DNA from: an uncultured Clostridium sp.
GTDB lineage: Bacteria > Bacillota > Clostridia > TANB77 > CAG-508
Direction: 5' to 3'
Assembly (NCBI GenBank): GCA_948442365.1
Contig: CAOJRU010000010.1
Span: 1 to 64,000, forward strand
Length of the DNA: 64,000 nt
The position numbers were made by a program, and so were the translations under genes. This document shows, one piece after another, positions 43,485 through 53,100 of the stretch. The notes beneath the pieces were generated by a model. It was not told where the DNA came from. It worked only from the letters and a program-made list of their open reading frames with translations, and did not search any database. Each line of letters begins with the position of its first letter. Within the stretch, counting starts at the first letter, position 1.

Positions 43485-45125
43485 ATGAAGATACAATATG
43501 AAGACAAAATAGTGGAAGTAGAAAAAGGAATTAGTATACAAGAATTATTAAAAGAAGAAATAGAAAACAGCCAATATCCTATTATAGGAGCAGTATTCAA
43601 CAATGAATATGTGAATTTAGGATATCAAGTAATGACAGATGGAGAAATTAAATTAATTGATATTTCATCCAAAGAAGGGACGAAAATGTATCGAAGAACG
43701 ATTATTTATATGTTAGGGAAAGCAGTAGAAGCAATATGTCCAGACAAAAAAATAATCGTAAACTATCAATTACCAAATGCTATGTTTTGTGAAATAGAAA
43801 ATACAGAAATAACAGAACAATTTATTCAAAAGTTAGATGACAAAATGCATGAAATAGCAAGAAAAGACTTACCAATCAAGCAAGTGGTAATGACACGAAA
43901 AGAAGCAGAAGAATTTTATGAAAAAAATGATATATCAAAAGGAAGATTACAATTAGATGCAGAAGATAATCAAGAAATCTATATGTATTATTGTGAAGAT
44001 TATTATAACTATTGTTATGGAACCATAGCGAATAGAACAGGAGTAACACAAATATTTGAAGTAGTAAAATATGAAGATGGTTTTTTAGTAAGATATCCAA
44101 GTTCTAGTAAACCAGATCAATTGCCAAAATTAATGCAAACCAAGAAATTAGCATGGGCATTGAATGAGTATGATGATATTCATAAAATATTAGATGTCAA
44201 TACGGTATATAAATTAAATAAAGCAGTAAAAGAAGATAATATAAAAGATATTATTATGCTAGACGAAGCACTACATGAAAAGAAGATTGCTAACATAGCA
44301 GATAAAATAGCGAAAAATAGAAATGTAAAAATGATATTAATTGCAGGGCCTTCCTCATCTGGAAAAACTACTTTTGCCCAAAGATTAGGGCTTCAATTAA
44401 GAATCAATCGAATTAAACCAGTTACCATTTCGGTAGATAATTACTTTGTTGAGAGAAAAGACACACCAAAAGATGAAAAGGGAAATTATGACTTTGAATG
44501 TATCGAAGCAATTGACTTAGCGTTATTTAATAATCATTTAACCAAATTGTTAAATGGAGAAGAAGTAGAAATGCCAGAATTTGATTTCCATGTAGGAACC
44601 AAAAGATATAATGGTAAAAAATTAAAACTAGAATCGGATCAAGTATTAGTCATTGAAGGGATTCATTGTCTAAATGATAAATTAACCAGTGAAATTGCAA
44701 AAGATCAAAAATATAAAATCTATATCAGTGCCTTAACCGTATTAAATATGGATAGATATAATCGAATTTCAACAACAGACACTAGATTAATCCGAAGAAT
44801 TGTAAGAGACTATCAATTCAGAGGTTATGATGCTAAACATACCATAGCAACTTGGCATATGGTAAACAAGGGAGAAGAAAAAAATATATTCCCATACCAA
44901 GAGGAAGCAAACAGTATATTTAACACTTCATTGATTTATGAATTAGGAGTATTAAAAGGCGTTGTCATGCCATTGTTAGAGGAAATCAAACAAGAAGAGC
45001 CAGAATATGCAGAGGCAAGAAGATTGATTAATATGTTAAAATATTTTGAAACGATACCAACAGAATATGTACCAACTAACTCACTTCTAAAGGAGTTTTT
45101 AGGGGGAGGAAATTTTAAATATTAG
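43485..45125 (+). CDS. nucleoside kinase with N-terminal TGS/ThrRS-like region
   Basis: 546 residues from ATG at 43485 (AAAGGAGGAA upstream). The N-terminus is a TGS-like beta-grasp (EVEKGISIQELLKEE) followed by a second-additional-domain-like region related to threonyl-tRNA synthetase. The C-terminal half is a uridine-kinase/phosphoribulokinase domain: P-loop IAGPSSSGKTTFAQRL, SVDNYFVERKDTPKDE, and VIEGIHCLND. This TGS-plus-kinase fusion is a known clostridial family annotated as nucleoside kinase; its physiological substrate is unclear. Confidence 0.87.
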   Translation: MKIQYEDKIVEVEKGISIQELLKEEIENSQYPIIGAVFNNEYVNLGYQVMTDGEIKLIDISSKEGTKMYRRTIIYMLGKAVEAICPDKKIIVNYQLPNAMFCEIENTEITEQFIQKLDDKMHEIARKDLPIKQVVMTRKEAEEFYEKNDISKGRLQLDAEDNQEIYMYYCEDYYNYCYGTIANRTGVTQIFEVVKYEDGFLVRYPSSSKPDQLPKLMQTKKLAWALNEYDDIHKILDVNTVYKLNKAVKEDNIKDIIMLDEALHEKKIANIADKIAKNRNVKMILIAGPSSSGKTTFAQRLGLQLRINRIKPVTISVDNYFVERKDTPKDEKGNYDFECIEAIDLALFNNHLTKLLNGEEVEMPEFDFHVGTKRYNGKKLKLESDQVLVIEGIHCLNDKLTSEIAKDQKYKIYISALTVLNMDRYNRISTTDTRLIRRIVRDYQFRGYDAKHTIATWHMVNKGEEKNIFPYQEEANSIFNTSLIYELGVLKGVVMPLLEEIKQEEPEYAEARRLINMLKYFETIPTEYVPTNSLLKEFLGGGNFKY

Positions 45126-45190
45126 GGATGTTTCTTTTTGGACATTTTCTCGTTTTGGGTTGCCAATTAAACCTGAAACCACTGGCAAAA
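45122..45190. repeat. REP-like repeats before the RNHCP gene
   Basis: GGGATGTTTCTTTTTGGACA (GGGGACG family) is followed by TTGCCAATTAAACCTGAAACC-ACTGGCAA (stem TTGCCA/TGGCAA), the second repeat family also seen at 43043 and 48083. Confidence 0.55.
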
Positions 45191-45211
45191 ACTTTATTAA
45201 AGGGAGAAAAA

Positions 45212-45526
45212 ATGAAAATAAGAAATTTTATTGAAATTGATGAAGAGTTTATTTGTGAAAATTGTGGAAGGAAAGTTCCCAAATTAGGATATTCATGTAG
45301 AAATCATTGTCCCTATTGTTTGCATTCTAAACATGTAGACAAAAATCCAGGAGATAGAGAAGAACAATGTCATGGAGACTTACAGCCAGTTAGCTTAGAA
45401 ATAGATGGAAAAAAAGGATATGTGATTGTTTTCCGTTGCAAAAAATGTGGAGTTATTCGAAAAAATAAGGCAGCTAAAGATGATAATATGGATTTAATCA
45501 TTGATTTGAGTAGTAAGCAAATTTAA
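45212..45526 (+). CDS. RNHCP-domain zinc-ribbon protein
   Basis: 104 residues from ATG at 45212 (AAAGGGAG upstream). Contains FICENCGRKVPKLGYSCRNHCPYC, that is two zinc-knuckle halves with the defining RNHCPYC motif, and a second CxxC pair in FRCKKCGVIRKN. This short family is widespread in clostridia with no established role; zinc binding and possibly RNA binding are inferences from the ribbon. Repeats before the start and a terminator after it isolate it as a single-gene unit. Confidence 0.85.
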   Translation: MKIRNFIEIDEEFICENCGRKVPKLGYSCRNHCPYCLHSKHVDKNPGDREEQCHGDLQPVSLEIDGKKGYVIVFRCKKCGVIRKNKAAKDDNMDLIIDLSSKQI

Positions 45527-45528
45527 AA

Positions 45529-45582
45529 TGTTAATTGAGTGTCCATTGGGAATGGTTCTTTTTGGACACTCAATTAACATTT
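45529..45582. terminator. bidirectional terminator built on a GTGTCC...GGACAC repeat
   Basis: ATGTTAATTGAGTGTCC pairs with GGACACTCAATTAACAT around ATTGGGAATGGTTCTTTTT. It lies between two convergent genes. Confidence 0.75.
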
Positions 45583-48066
45583 TTAGATATCACGACTTAA
45601 ATTTCCATTGGTATAATCTTTACCTTCCAATCGTTTGCCTGATTTGACGGTTTCTACGATATGATTTATTTCAGAAATATCTTCTTCTAAAATATCAATT
45701 CTAGCAAAATTAATAGAAAAATCTTGTGGTGAAATAGAAGTTATTTTGCTGTTAAACAAAGTAGATACCGTTTGAATGTTATCAGACATAATAGGAAAGT
45801 TCATATGCAAACGGTCTTTTAAATAGTAGGAATGACCACTCTGACAGCGGGCCTTACATTCGGGATAACATTTATCCGTTTCGCCAAGTAGGCAATAATT
45901 CATATTCAGTAGAGGAATTCGCCCATATACAATCATTTCTTTCTCTAAATAATGATAGTCACACAAAGATTGAAGCGAATTTTTATCCAATTCTGGTGAT
46001 AGGGTAAAACGACTGATACCAAGCTTTTTTAAGGCTAATACAGTTTGTAAATTAAAAGCATTAAAAGTATAATTACTAATTAATTTAAAATATTTATTCA
46101 AATCTGTAAAAAGTTCATTCAAAAGTTTAATATTGCAAATATTTGAAATAACAAAACCTTTAATTTCATATTTTTTAACAGAGTTTTCTGCATTCGCATA
46201 AAATAAATTTTTATAGTTTCCCTTTACAATGGTTGGCATATAAATGTAAGCATCAAAATTTTTGCTTAAAACTTTTAAGATACTTTCGTATTTTTTATTG
46301 GTAAAAAACTTTAAAGGAATGTAGATATTATCTATATTATTACTTAATTTTGAATAATCAAAGTTAAGATTCATATCGTTTAATAAAACAGAAATTTTAG
46401 GCGATTGGATCTTAGCTAAATTCACATCGTTTTTTACAAAGTTTCTCATATCAGATAGTATATCATTGTTCATGGCATAAGATTTACAGTATGTAGCTTG
46501 CTTTTTCGATGAATCAGAATAAACACGAAGGCAGTGAGCAATGGCATAATCTTCTACTTGTTCTAAAGCAGCTCTACGAAGTTGGTTTAAGATACTTAGT
46601 TTAGGAATAAATACATTATTATCTAAAATAACATCCAAATTTTTAAATTGATAGGGAGTAGAAGCCGTTTTTGTTAATTGCTGAATAACGGTTTGTTTTT
46701 CTAAAGGTTTATTTTTGGCTTCTATTGGGATTTCGTTCAATTCATATTCAATATTCAAATCTTTATATAGAGCAATGGAATTAGCAGGTGTAATATGAAT
46801 AGAAATAGGTTTTCCTTTTTTTATAATTACCTTACCATGTAAAGGAATTTGGCGATATTCTTTTTGATAACTTTCTTTGGCTAAAGTAGATAATTCTTTG
46901 GAAGACATTTTATAAATTTTATCATTACAAGAAATATTTCCTTTCATTCTTCCAATCGTAACTGTTTGTCCAATTTTGGTTTGAGTTATGTTTTTATTAT
47001 TATCCATTAATTCTGAAACGGTATAACTTCCTGTTTCATTTTCTAAAGAAACCGTATCACCAATTTTTATGGGTTCTCTTAATTTTACGGTAAGAAGTCC
47101 TTTATTTTTATTGAAATTTTGTACTTTTCCAAGTAATAGTCCCATGTTATTTGGTTTATCTTTAAAAACTAGATTTCTATTTGGTTCTGTATCTAAATGA
47201 CCAGAAGAAGACATGCCGCGATTAAATACTTGCATTAAGGCTTTAAGATCGGTTTTATTTACTACATAAGGTTCATCCGATAAGGCTAGATCAATGTATT
47301 TTCTATAAATTCTAGTAACAGTTGCTACGTATTCTGGTGATTTCATTCTTCCTTCAATTTTCAGACATTTTACTCCTGCTTGTAGAAAAGAAGGAATATA
47401 ATCTAAACTACATAAATCACGAGTGCTAAGTAAATAACCAGAATTAATTTTTTTATCATCCTCCAATAATTCATAGGGAAGACGACAAGGCCCAGCACAT
47501 TTTCCACGATTGCCAGAACGACCACCTAACATACTAGAAAATAAACATTGACCAGAATAAGAAATACATAAGGCACCATGTGCAAAACATTCAATCTCTA
47601 TTTTTGTATTTTTGCAAATGTAATCAATTTCATTAATAGAAAGTTCACGAGCAAGAACGACTCTTTTAAAACCAAGCTCTTGTAATGCTAAAGCACCATT
47701 TAAATTATGGACAGTCATTTGTGTACTACCATGAATTGGTAAATCTGGAAAAGTTTCTATAAGCTTAGTAGCTAGCCCTAAATCTTGCACAATAATACTA
47801 TCTATTCCATATTCATAAGCCGTTTTAGCTAAAGACAAAGCGTTTTCCCATTCATTCTCTTTAATGAGAGTGTTTAATGTTAAGTTTGTTTTGACACCAC
47901 GAATTTTGGCATAGTGAATTGCCTTTTTTAAATCTTCCATGCTAAAATTATGAGCGAAAGCTCTTGCACTAAAGGTATCCGCTCCAAAATAAACACTGTC
48001 TGCTCCATTTTGTATGGCGGCTTTTAAACATTCAAAATCACCAACAGGTGAAAGTAATTCTATCAT
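45583..48066 (-). CDS. U32-family peptidase-like protein
   Basis: 827 residues, the long two-part version: an N-terminal U32 TIM-barrel-like domain with IECFAHGALCISYSGQC, LGGRSGNRGKCAGPCR and CLKIEGRMKSPEYVA, a middle DUF3656-like region, and a second degenerate U32 half with YGRIPLLNMNYC and a Cys-rich C-terminus (CYPECKARCQSGH). Relatives include RlhA, which hydroxylates 23S rRNA C2501 using prephenate-derived chemistry, and putative iron-sulfur proteins; the Cys cluster fits that better than protease activity. Ribosome site AAGGAG. Confidence 0.87.
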   Translation of the reverse strand: MIELLSPVGDFECLKAAIQNGADSVYFGADTFSARAFAHNFSMEDLKKAIHYAKIRGVKTNLTLNTLIKENEWENALSLAKTAYEYGIDSIIVQDLGLATKLIETFPDLPIHGSTQMTVHNLNGALALQELGFKRVVLARELSINEIDYICKNTKIEIECFAHGALCISYSGQCLFSSMLGGRSGNRGKCAGPCRLPYELLEDDKKINSGYLLSTRDLCSLDYIPSFLQAGVKCLKIEGRMKSPEYVATVTRIYRKYIDLALSDEPYVVNKTDLKALMQVFNRGMSSSGHLDTEPNRNLVFKDKPNNMGLLLGKVQNFNKNKGLLTVKLREPIKIGDTVSLENETGSYTVSELMDNNKNITQTKIGQTVTIGRMKGNISCNDKIYKMSSKELSTLAKESYQKEYRQIPLHGKVIIKKGKPISIHITPANSIALYKDLNIEYELNEIPIEAKNKPLEKQTVIQQLTKTASTPYQFKNLDVILDNNVFIPKLSILNQLRRAALEQVEDYAIAHCLRVYSDSSKKQATYCKSYAMNNDILSDMRNFVKNDVNLAKIQSPKISVLLNDMNLNFDYSKLSNNIDNIYIPLKFFTNKKYESILKVLSKNFDAYIYMPTIVKGNYKNLFYANAENSVKKYEIKGFVISNICNIKLLNELFTDLNKYFKLISNYTFNAFNLQTVLALKKLGISRFTLSPELDKNSLQSLCDYHYLEKEMIVYGRIPLLNMNYCLLGETDKCYPECKARCQSGHSYYLKDRLHMNFPIMSDNIQTVSTLFNSKITSISPQDFSINFARIDILEEDISEINHIVETVKSGKRLEGKDYTNGNLSRDI

Positions 48067-48082
48067 AATAAACTCCTTAATA

Positions 48083-48115
48083 GGTTGCCACTGGTTCCAG
48101 GTTTAATTGGCAACC
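48083..48115. repeat. GGTTGCCACTGG...TTGGCAACC hairpin repeat
   Basis: GGTTGCCA (48083-48090) pairs with TGGCAACC (48108-48115) around CTGGTTCCAGGTTTAAT. It is an inverse copy of the sequences at about 43043-43072 and 45158-45188. Confidence 0.65.
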
Positions 48116-48146
48116 TTTAGATATATTGTATCATAAAAAATAGAAT

Positions 48147-48175
48147 TTTTGACAAATAAGTAGATATTTTATAAA
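48147..48175 (+). promoter_or_regulatory. consensus-like promoter upstream of a possible micro-ORF
   Basis: TTGACA (48147-48152), 17 nt, TAAAAT (48170-48175). Confidence 0.6.
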
Positions 48176-48216
48176 ATATGATACAGAAATAAAAAATAGA
48201 TAGAAGACAAAAAATA

Positions 48217-48291
48217 ATGTGGAAAGTTTTCTATGGTATTGTAATGTGCATGATAATCAGTATAACAATTTCAGGAATAATCATGAGCTGA
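48217..48291 (+). CDS. possible 24-residue membrane peptide
   Basis: ATG at 48217 opens a 24-codon ORF encoding a single hydrophobic helix (FYGIVMCMIISITISGIIMS). It is 40 bp behind a good promoter, but only a weak purine stretch (AGAAGAC) serves as ribosome site. Could be a small membrane peptide or chance. Confidence 0.3.
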   Translation: MWKVFYGIVMCMIISITISGIIMS

Positions 48292-48311
48292 TAAAATTAA
48301 GATTAAGGCAG

Positions 48312-48340
48312 TTGACGAAAAAAAACACAAATGATAAAAT
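48312..48340 (+). promoter_or_regulatory. predicted promoter of the cadherin-like gene
   Basis: TTGACG (48312-48317), 17 nt, TAAAAT (48335-48340). Confidence 0.6.
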
Positions 48341-48424
48341 GAGTGCATAGTTAGAGATTAGAAAAGAATAAGCAGAAATACAATTATATACATAAGAAAA
48401 ATCCATCTATGTATTAGGAAAGGA

Positions 48425-49714
48425 ATGAAGATAAAAATGAAAAAAGAAAGAATAAAAATCCAATCAAATGTTGTTTTCATCTTATTTTGTATTAGTATTT
48501 TTATAAGTTTGCTGATCCATTCAACACAAGCAGCCAATCAAACTACTACGAATCATACAAACAATACAAAAGCCAATCAAAATACAGCAACACAACAAAA
48601 CACCAGTAATAAGACCAACCAAGTAGCAGAAAAATCCAGCAATGCTAACTTGAGTAATTTAGGAATTAGGCCACATGATTTTACAGGATTTAGATATGGG
48701 ACAACCTCTTATGAAGTGGCAGTACCAGAAGATACAGAAACGGTAGAAGTTTACGCAAGTGCACAAGATGAAAAAGCAAAAGTAACAGGAACAGGGAAAA
48801 AGAACTTAGAAAAAGGAGAAAATAAGGCAGAAGTAGTAGTTACTGCAGAAGATGGAACGATAAAAACATATACAATAAACATTATCCGAGAAATGCAACA
48901 AGAGAATTATGATGATACAGATGAAATAACCAATCCACAAAAAAACAGTGGATTAGCCAAATTAGAAATTAACCATTTAAAATTATCACCAGACTTCAAA
49001 ACGAATGTATATCAATATGAAGTTAAATACATAGGAGAGGATAGCACGTTAGAAATAGAAGCACAGCCAACAGATGAAGAATATGTAATTGAAGTAATAG
49101 GAAATGAAAATTTGCAAGAGGGAGAAAATTTTATTACGATATTAGTGTCAGAGGAAGATGGAGCCAATATTGCAACTTATCAAATAACGGTTAATAAAAG
49201 TTTGGTAGATGACGAAGCAATGGCAAAAGAAAAAGCAGAATTTCCAAAAATAATAGTAGGTGTAGTGGTGGCAATTATGGCTATAATTGCTATGGTTGTA
49301 ATATTTATGATGATTCATAAAAGAAATACTAGATTAGAAGAAGAGTTTTCGGGAAGAATGTCTTATGATGATGACGAAGATTGTGATTATGAAAAAGACT
49401 ACGAACAAGAAGTTCCCAAAGCACTAAAAGGTAAAAGATTTCGTGAAGAACCTACGCAAGAAATTCCTATTATAAATAAAGGTTTTAGAGAAAACGAAAA
49501 AGAATCAGAAACAAATGAATGGAAAGCCAATAGAAGTAATCTATTAGAAGAAGAGGAAGAAGATTTCGAAAAAATGCCAAAAGATGAACTGAAAGAAAAA
49601 TTTTTAAATGGTTATACTTCGCAGATGGATGTTAATTTTGATTTTGATTATGAAGATACTAGATATCAAAATAATAGAAAAAAGGGAAAACATAAGGGAA
49701 AAAGATTCAAATAG
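48425..49714 (+). CDS. cell-surface protein with cadherin-like beta-sandwich domains
   Basis: 429 residues (ATG at 48425, alternative at 48437). Signal or membrane segment (VVFILFCISIFISLLIHS), a Thr/Asn-rich linker, then two cadherin-like (PF12733-type) domains, each ending in a YTINI/YQITVNKS-like strand: ANLSNLGIRPHDFTGF... and SGLAKLEINHLKLSPDF.... A C-terminal membrane helix (IIVGVVVAIMAIIAMVVIFM) precedes an acidic cytoplasmic tail of about 130 residues with a Lys/Arg end. The topology, domains outside and long tail inside, suggests an envelope sensor or adhesin. Function not established. Confidence 0.82.
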   Translation: MKIKMKKERIKIQSNVVFILFCISIFISLLIHSTQAANQTTTNHTNNTKANQNTATQQNTSNKTNQVAEKSSNANLSNLGIRPHDFTGFRYGTTSYEVAVPEDTETVEVYASAQDEKAKVTGTGKKNLEKGENKAEVVVTAEDGTIKTYTINIIREMQQENYDDTDEITNPQKNSGLAKLEINHLKLSPDFKTNVYQYEVKYIGEDSTLEIEAQPTDEEYVIEVIGNENLQEGENFITILVSEEDGANIATYQITVNKSLVDDEAMAKEKAEFPKIIVGVVVAIMAIIAMVVIFMMIHKRNTRLEEEFSGRMSYDDDEDCDYEKDYEQEVPKALKGKRFREEPTQEIPIINKGFRENEKESETNEWKANRSNLLEEEEEDFEKMPKDELKEKFLNGYTSQMDVNFDFDYEDTRYQNNRKKGKHKGKRFK

Positions 49715-49757
49715 AAAGAACGTGTAAGACAAAACATAAGTCTTACACGTTCTTTTT
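49715..49757. terminator. strong bidirectional terminator
   Basis: AAAGAACGTGTAAGAC pairs with GTCTTACACGTTCTTT and has T/A runs on both sides. It separates the cadherin-like gene from the converging micro-ORF. Confidence 0.85.
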
Positions 49758-49772
49758 AGCATGTTGTTAAAA

Positions 49773-49889
49773 TTAACAACATCCTCCTCTGTTACCACCG
49801 CAACAACAACAGATTAATAATATTAGGATTATAATCCAGCAACAATCATCACCAAATCCGAATCCACCGCATCCTCTATTTTCTGGCAT
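49773..49889 (-). CDS. 38-residue Gly/Cys-rich hydrophobic peptide, YjcZ-like
   Basis: Leftward ORF from ATG at 49889 with GGAAGGGGGT upstream. The layout is a Gly-rich start (GCGGFGFGDDCC), a hydrophobic core (WIIILILLICCCC) and a Gly/Cys end (GGNRGGCC); eight Cys in 38 residues. The pattern of Gly-rich end plus one hydrophobic helix is like the small YjcZ-type sporulation peptides of Firmicutes, here with Cys clusters. It ends at the shared terminator. Confidence 0.7.
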   Translation of the reverse strand: MPENRGCGGFGFGDDCCWIIILILLICCCCGGNRGGCC

Positions 49890-50141
49890 AGTCTAGACCC
49901 CCTTCCATAAAGAAATATGTTTTCGTTATATTTTTTTCTTTTGTTGTTTTCCTTTGTATGATATATAATATGTGGTGTGGAAAAATGTGTTACAAATTTT
50001 TAAAATTTAATTTTTTTAGGTCTCATAGAATCGATACTTTTTTGATAAGAAACTTAAAATGTTCGCTTTTTTTCTTTGTTAAAATGTGATACAATCAAAA
50101 AAACAAACTAGGCATATAACTAGAAAGGATTGAAACAAAAA

Positions 50142-53100
50142 ATGGAGCAAAAACCAAAAAAAGTAGGGGAAATATTTAGTGATTACAAAACCAATGCTAA
50201 TATAAAATATGCAGAAGTAAGAAGTCTAAATATTATAAAGAAAACAAACACGCTACAAGTCATCTTATATTTAGACGAATATATAGAAATCAAAGAAATC
50301 TGGTATTTTGAAAACTTTTTAAAAGAGAGATTTCGATTTGAACATATTGATGTAACCATACAATATCATGAAAAAGTAGAAAAAACATCAATCCTAGAAG
50401 AATGGAAAAATATCATAGCCTATATGTCGCACAAATACCCACTTATGAAACCAATGTTACTATTAAAAAGTGAAGTAGAAATAAAAGAGAATACCATATA
50501 CATTCAAATGCACATCAAAGGAGCCAATTTTTTAAGAGCCAAAAAAACAGACAAAGAATTGCAAAAAACCATCAAGAACTTATTTGGAAAAGAATATGTC
50601 ATAAATATCACGGAAAAACTATCAGCCAATGAGATGAAAGAAATGCAGGAAGCCATCCAAAAGCAAGAAGAAAAAATGATAGCACATATGGAAGAAAATA
50701 GGCAACAAGTGAGCCAAAAAGAAAATGATAGAGAAGAAATAGAACCATACAAGGATCCTGATTACGTTCCACCAACTGATTTAGAAGGCTATATACCAGA
50801 GGAAGAAATAGAAATGCCAGCCATAGAAGAACAAGTCTATATTATGGGAAAACCATCCAAAGCCAAAGAAAAACAGGTCAAAATTAAAGATATTACGGCA
50901 AATGATGGAAGAGTAACCTTAGAAGGAAGGCTAGTTGCTATTAATGTACGTGAAACCAAATCAGGAAAAGGAATGATCATATTTGATTTATACGATGGAA
51001 CAGGAACGATTACTTGTAAATCCTTTGGAAAAGATTATACAGAAGGAAAAGAAATAGAAGATAAAATAAGCAATAGCAAAGCAATTAAAGCCACTGGAAA
51101 AGCTGGGTTAGATAATTATGCTGGAGATGTTACAGTTATGGTAAATACGATTGTAGAAATCAGCGATAGTAACTTACCAGAATTACCAAGTGAAGAGGAA
51201 ATAGAAGACACGCCGTTAATTTTAGGAAGTACACAAAATATAACAGATCCACTTGTAAAAGTGGAAGATTTAGGGGTTGATGATGGAAGAATAGCTTTAC
51301 AAGGAGAAGTGATTTTTACAGAAGATAGAACCTTGAAATCAGGAAAAACCTTATTCAGTTTTGATTTGTACGATGGAACCAGTACCATTACCTGTAAAGC
51401 TTTTCTAGAAAAAGAAAAAGCCAAAAGAACGATGAAACGTATCCAAAATGCGAAAGGCTTAATGGTTGCAGGAACAGCACAAATGGACACCTTTTCAAAT
51501 GAATTAACCATTATGGCTAACACCATTGTAGAAACAGAAAATGGATTAAAGAAAGAAACCAGACAAGATAATAGTGAAGTAAAAAGAGTAGAATTACATA
51601 TGCATACCCAAATGAGTCAAATGGATGCCATGACATCTGCCAAAGATTTAATCAAAAGAGCCATGAAATGGGGCATGAAATCCATAGCTATTACCGATCA
51701 TGGCGTGGTACAAGCCTTTCCAGAAGCTCATAAGATGTTAGGCTATGACAATCCAGATATGAAAATTTTATATGGAGTAGAAGCTTATTTGGCACCAGAT
51801 AAAAATGCCATTGTAACCAATAGCAAAGGACAAAATATTGACACCACTTATTGTGTATTGGATTTAGAGACCACAGGATTTTCAGCAACAACCGAAAAAA
51901 TCACAGAAATAGGGATTATGAAAATAAAAGAAGGGGAGATAATCGATCAATTCAGTTGTTTTGTAAATCCCCAAAAGCATATTCCACAAAGAGTAACAGA
52001 AGTTACCAATATAACAGATGATATGGTGAAAGATGCCGAAACCATTGAGCAAGTATTTCCGAAAATGTTAGCATTTATTCAAGATTCTGTTTTAGTTGCC
52101 CATAATGCACCATTTGATATAGGATTTTTAAAACAGAATGCTAAAAACTTAGGATATGAATTTGATTATACCTATTTAGACACTTTGAGTTTAGCGAAAG
52201 ATTTATTTCCAGATTATAAAAAATATAAATTAGGAAAAATTGCTGAAAATCTAGGAATTAAAGTAGAAGTTGCCCATCGTGCTTTAGATGATGTCGATAC
52301 GACTGTTAAAGTATTTCATATCATGATGGACATGTTAAAAAAACGTGGAGCGAAGACAGTAGACGACATTGACGAAGTAAGTAGTACAGAGGAGACCAAA
52401 AAAGAAGAATACAAAAAACTAAAAACCTATCATGCTATCATTTTAGCCAAAAATTACATTGGATTGCGTAACCTTTATAAGTTAGTATCTCTTTCCCATT
52501 TACACTATTTTTATAGAAAGCCTAGAATTTTAAAAAGTCTATACAAGAAATACTCCGAAGGGTTAATCTTGGGAAGTGCCTGTGAAGCGGGAGAATTGTA
52601 TCAAGCCATTGAACTTGGAAAAACCGATGAAGAAATTGAAGCCATAGCTAATGATTATGACTATTTAGAAATACAGCCAACAGGTAATAACCAATTTCTA
52701 ATTCGAAAGGAAATTGTAAAAGATGAAGAAACTTTGCGAGACATCAATCGAAAAATAGTAGACATAGGAGAAAAATTAAACAAGCCAGTAGTAGCAACTT
52801 GTGATGTACACTTTATGGATCCACAAGATGAAGTATATCGACGTATTTTAGAAGCGGGACAAGGGTATGATGATGCGGATCATCAAGCACCATTATATTT
52901 AAGAACGACAGAAGAAATGTTGGAGGAATTTAGTTATTTAGGAAAAGAAAAAGCATATGAAGTAGTGGTTACCAATACCAACTTAATATCTGATATGTGT
53001 GATCGAATCAGTCCTATTTCGCCAGAAAAATGTCCACCACATATACCAGGTTGTGAACAAACCATTAAAGATATTGCTTATGAAAAAGCACATCAATTAT

